Assembly (NCBI GenBank): GCA_016124275.1 | Contig: WGOA01000003.1 | Location: 1-53,929 of the forward strand | DNA length: 53,929 bases | From: Bacteroidota bacterium | GTDB taxonomy: Bacteria; Bacteroidota; Bacteroidia; Chitinophagales; BACL12 | Direction: 5' to 3' | Part shown: positions 50,938 through 53,929 of the stretch, piece by piece | How positions within the stretch are numbered: position 1 is the first letter of the stretch | Layout of the letters: each line of letters starts with the position of its first letter | The notes under the pieces: generated by a model | The model's database searches: none | Told to the model about the DNA's origin: nothing | The model's input: only the letters and a program-made list of their open reading frames with translations | Position numbers and translations under genes: made by a program

Positions 50938-53685
50938 ATGGACCCATTTTCCTACATTGCCAACGCCGATCCGGCGTACATCGAATCCCTTTACCGCGAC
51001 TTTAAGAAGGACCCGGTTTCCGTGAACGGGGAATGGAAAAAGTTTTTTGAAGGGTTCGAGTTTGCCCTGGCCAATTTTGATACGCCGGTTGCCCCGGACA
51101 ACAAGGCCGCAGCCGGAGCGGAAGCCCTTTCGCCCAAAGAATTCAAGGTTTTACAGCTCATCTGGGCCTATCGGTCCAAAGGACATTTGCTGAGCAAAAC
51201 CAACCCCATTCGCCCCCGACGCGACCGGAAAGCCCACCTGGATCTGGCCGATTTTGACCTCAGCGAGGCCGATTTGGACCAACCGTTTCACGCAGCGGCA
51301 GAAGTGGGCCTTGGGCGCAGCACCCTGCGCGAAATCATCGCCTTTTTGCAGGACATCTACTGCCATACCCTGGGTTTTGAGTATGAATACATCCAAAGCC
51401 CGGAAGAGAAAAAATGGATTCGCGACCGCATTGAAGGCGGCACGCGCACCATTCAAATGCCTTTTGAAAAGAAGAAGCGCATCCTGAAAAAACTGAACGA
51501 CACCGTTGTCTTCGAAGAATTTTTGGGCAAGAAATACATTGGCCAGAAACGCTTTTCGCTGGAAGGCGGTGAGACCACCGTGGCTGCCCTCGACGCCATC
51601 ATCAACGAGGCGGCCGAAGTGGGCGCAGAAGAAGTGGTGTTCGGCATGGCGCACCGGGGCCGCCTGAACATGCTGGTCAACATCATGGGCAAAACCTATG
51701 AACAAGTGTTCAGTGAGTTTGAAGGCATCTCCGTTCCCGACATGAGCATGGGCGACGGCGACGTCAAATACCACCTCGGGTACTCCTCGCAGGTGACCAC
51801 GCCTACCGGCAAAACGGTGCACCTCAAACTGAGCCCCAATCCTTCGCACCTGGAGGCGGTGGCCCCCGTCATGCAAGGTTTTTGTCGGGCGAAGGGCGAC
51901 CTGCTCTATGGCGAGGACCGCAGCCGCGTCCTGCCCGTGGTCATCCATGGCGACGCTGCCGTGGCGGGCCAGGGTGTGGTGTACGAAGTGGTGCAGATGA
52001 GCCAGTTGGCCGGCTACCAGAACGGCGGCAGCATCCATTTTGTCATCAACAACCAGATTGGATTCACCACCAATTTTGACGATGCCCGCTCCTCGGATTA
52101 TTGCACCAGCGTTGCGCGAATTGTGCACGCTCCGGTCATTCACGTGAACGGCGATGATGCGGAAGCCGTCATCTATGCTGTGGAAATGGCCGTGGCCTTT
52201 CGACAAAAATTCCGCAAAAACGTGTTCGTGGACATGGTCTGCTACCGCAAGCACGGCCACAACGAAGGCGACGATCCCAAGTTTACGCAACCGGGTTTGT
52301 ACAACCTGATTGAGAAGCATCCCAACCCGCGCGATCGCTACATCGAGCACCTGATGCAAACGGGCGTTCTGGCCGACCGGAAACTGGCCGAGTCCATGCA
52401 GAGCGAATTCTGGAACACGCTGCAGGCCCGGTTGGACCAGCTCAAGCAGAAACCCCTGCCCTACGAATACCAGGAGCCTGAACTGGCCTGGAAAAAACTG
52501 GGCAAAGGCAATACCGCTGCCGATTTTGAGAAGCAGCCCAAAACGGCCGTCAGCAAAGCGCAGTTAGAGAAAGTCTTTGAAGGCATCCACCACATTCCGG
52601 AGGGCTTGCACGTGCTGCCGAAGGTTCGCAAGATGTTGCAGAGCACCCAGCAACTGTTTTCCACCGAAAAACAAGTGGACTGGGCCCTGGCAGAATTGCT
52701 GGCTTACGGCACCTTGCTGGTGGAAGGGCACGATGTGCGCATGAGCGGCCAGGATTGCAAACGAGGCACGTTCAGTCACCGCCACGCCACGCTTTACGAC
52801 GAAGAAAACAGCAAGGAATACAACCGCCTGGACGACCTGGATCCCAAACAGGGCAAGTTCCGCATTTACAACTCCCTGCTCAGCGAGTTTGGCGTTTTGG
52901 GCTATGAGTTTGGCTACAGCCTGGCAAGCCCCCAGACCCTCACCATTTGGGAGGCCCAATTCGGCGACTTTGTCAACGGTGCACAGACCATCCTGGACCA
53001 GTTTATCTCTTCGGGGCAGAGCAAGTGGCAGCGCATGAGCGGCTTAACGCTGTTGTTGCCCCATGGCTACGAAGGCCAGGGACCCGAGCACAGCAGCGCG
53101 CGCCTGGAGCGCTTCCTGCAAGGCTGCGCTGAATACAACATGGTCGTAGCCAATGTGACCACGCCTGCCAACTTCTTCCACTTGTTGCGCCGGCAATTGC
53201 ACTGGAGTTTTCGCAAGCCGTTGGTGGTCATGTCCCCGAAATCGCTACTGCGCCACCCACTCTGCCGTTCTGGCGTAGAAGATTTTACCAAAGGTTCGTT
53301 TCGCCCGCTGATCGACGACGAATTCGCGGGCAAGAAGAGCAGCAATGTGTCCAAGATTCTGTTCTGTTCCGGAAAAATCTATTACGACCTGTTGGAGCGG
53401 CAACAAAAAACCGAGCGCAAGGACATCGCCATTGTGCGCTTGGAACAACTTTACCCGCTGCCCATTACGGCCGTTGAAGAGGTCCTGGACCGCTATCCGA
53501 ATGCCATGACGCATTGGATACAGGAGGAGCCCGCCAACATGGGTGCCTGGTCCTACATGCTGGCCCGCTACCCGGACATGGAATGGGAGCCGATTTGCCG
53601 CAAAGCCAGCGCCAGCCCGGCAACCGGCTACATGAAAGTGCACCAACTGGAACAACAATCGCTGGTGGACCAGGCATTTAGCTGA
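50938..53685 (+). CDS. sucA: 2-oxoglutarate dehydrogenase E1 component
   Basis: This 915-aa thiamine-diphosphate enzyme starts at the ATG at 50938 (MDPFSYIANADPAYIESLYR); a TTG 17 codons upstream is less likely and overlaps the promoter. E1 landmarks are the N-terminal helix with SVNGEWKKFFEGFEF, FGMAHRGRLNMLVNIMGK, the diphosphate motif HGDAAVAGQGVVYE (G338-D339) with VINNQIGFTTN, YRKHGHNEGDDPKFTQP, and the C-terminal LLPHGYEGQGPEHSSARLER. It decarboxylates 2-oxoglutarate and transfers the succinyl group to the lipoyl domain of E2, whose gene begins 76 bases downstream. Length is normal for the family. Confidence 0.96.
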   Translation: MDPFSYIANADPAYIESLYRDFKKDPVSVNGEWKKFFEGFEFALANFDTPVAPDNKAAAGAEALSPKEFKVLQLIWAYRSKGHLLSKTNPIRPRRDRKAHLDLADFDLSEADLDQPFHAAAEVGLGRSTLREIIAFLQDIYCHTLGFEYEYIQSPEEKKWIRDRIEGGTRTIQMPFEKKKRILKKLNDTVVFEEFLGKKYIGQKRFSLEGGETTVAALDAIINEAAEVGAEEVVFGMAHRGRLNMLVNIMGKTYEQVFSEFEGISVPDMSMGDGDVKYHLGYSSQVTTPTGKTVHLKLSPNPSHLEAVAPVMQGFCRAKGDLLYGEDRSRVLPVVIHGDAAVAGQGVVYEVVQMSQLAGYQNGGSIHFVINNQIGFTTNFDDARSSDYCTSVARIVHAPVIHVNGDDAEAVIYAVEMAVAFRQKFRKNVFVDMVCYRKHGHNEGDDPKFTQPGLYNLIEKHPNPRDRYIEHLMQTGVLADRKLAESMQSEFWNTLQARLDQLKQKPLPYEYQEPELAWKKLGKGNTAADFEKQPKTAVSKAQLEKVFEGIHHIPEGLHVLPKVRKMLQSTQQLFSTEKQVDWALAELLAYGTLLVEGHDVRMSGQDCKRGTFSHRHATLYDEENSKEYNRLDDLDPKQGKFRIYNSLLSEFGVLGYEFGYSLASPQTLTIWEAQFGDFVNGAQTILDQFISSGQSKWQRMSGLTLLLPHGYEGQGPEHSSARLERFLQGCAEYNMVVANVTTPANFFHLLRRQLHWSFRKPLVVMSPKSLLRHPLCRSGVEDFTKGSFRPLIDDEFAGKKSSNVSKILFCSGKIYYDLLERQQKTERKDIAIVRLEQLYPLPITAVEEVLDRYPNAMTHWIQEEPANMGAWSYMLARYPDMEWEPICRKASASPATGYMKVHQLEQQSLVDQAFS

Positions 53686-53761
53686 ACTTTGCCCTACAGA
53701 AACCCCGATTTTCTTAAACCATGTGGCGTCTGACGCCTGACTCCCGCAACCTTATTCTGGT

Positions 53762-53929
53762 ATGATCCTCGAAGCCCGAGTGCCGGTAATCGGCGAATCC
53801 ATCAACGAAGTCACCCTCAGCCAATGGCTGGTCGCTGACGGCGATTACGTGCGCATAGACCAGTCTATCTGCGAGTTCGAATCCGACAAAGCCACCTTGG
53901 AGTTTCCCGCTGAAAAGGCCGGCAAGATC
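53762..53929 (+). CDS. sucB: Dihydrolipoamide succinyltransferase (E2), N-terminal lipoyl domain only
   Basis: The ATG at 53762 opens 56 codons to the window edge: MILEARVPVIGESINEVTLS ... FESDKATLEFPAEKAGKI. This is a lipoyl domain, with the lipoylated Lys in ESDKAT. With sucA directly upstream it is the E2 of the 2-oxoglutarate dehydrogenase complex; the catalytic domain lies beyond the window. The 76-base gap contains a small GGCGT/ACGCC hairpin (53725-53737) but no T tract. Confidence 0.92.
   Translation, partial: MILEARVPVIGESINEVTLSQWLVADGDYVRIDQSICEFESDKATLEFPAEKAGKI

Overview
The window is a piece of a Bacteroidota chromosome, and a Saprospiria-like lineage is my best guess. The evidence is protein content: two proteins with type IX secretion (T9SS) type A sorting domains, one giant PKD protein with a type B (gliding-associated) C-terminal domain coupled to a PorP/SprF partner, a Bacteroidota-type tyrosine recombinase, a FadN-type beta-oxidation operon, and several promoters of the Bacteroidota form TTTG-N20/21-TAnnTTTG. 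Most of the window is visibly GC-rich. The first 2.7 kb and one gene near 19 kb are clearly AT-richer and look acquired.

Layout. 1-2848: an integron-like array of at least three small cassettes read on the minus strand (HepT/MntA toxin-antitoxin, RelE/ParE-like toxin-antitoxin, start of an MmeI-like restriction-modification gene), separated by two 119-base attC-like imperfect palindromes. 2849-4111: a tyrosine recombinase at the head of that array that is not a classical IntI. 4326-10387 (+): secreted GH31 glucosidase, YdeI-like protein, molybdopterin oxidoreductase. 10405-17533 (-): heavy-metal efflux operon (TolC, CusB-like adaptor, metal-binding lipoprotein, CusA-like pump). 17615-21225 (-): methyltransferase remnant, inositol monophosphatase, second YdeI-like gene, lnt. 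21486-24497 (+): VIT1/CCC1 transporter and an envelope-stress-type cluster (lipoprotein, 51-aa membrane protein, YtxH, holin-like protein, hypothetical). 24507-33385 (-): complete fatty-acid beta-oxidation operon with two TetR regulators. 33739-40076 (-): OPT and POT peptide transporters plus a phosphodiesterase-TPR-sulfotransferase fusion. 40181-44826 (+): T9SS type B protein and PorP/SprF. 44849-50637: sensor kinase, EamA transporter, Omp28-domain T9SS protein, radC, rpsT. 50938-end (+): sucA and the start of the succinyltransferase gene.

The most interesting parts are the cassette array and the fad regulation. In the array each cassette's two end boxes are complementary to each other and not to those of its neighbours, and a covarying base pair preserves the stem of the attC-like site. 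These are integron hallmarks, but the adjacent recombinase lacks the extra IntI segment. In the fad region a palindrome CCAAAC-N4-GTTTGG lies over the -33 box of the tetR promoter and again just upstream of the beta-oxidation genes, with a weaker copy before the second tetR gene. I saw no rRNA, tRNA, CRISPR array or insertion sequence.
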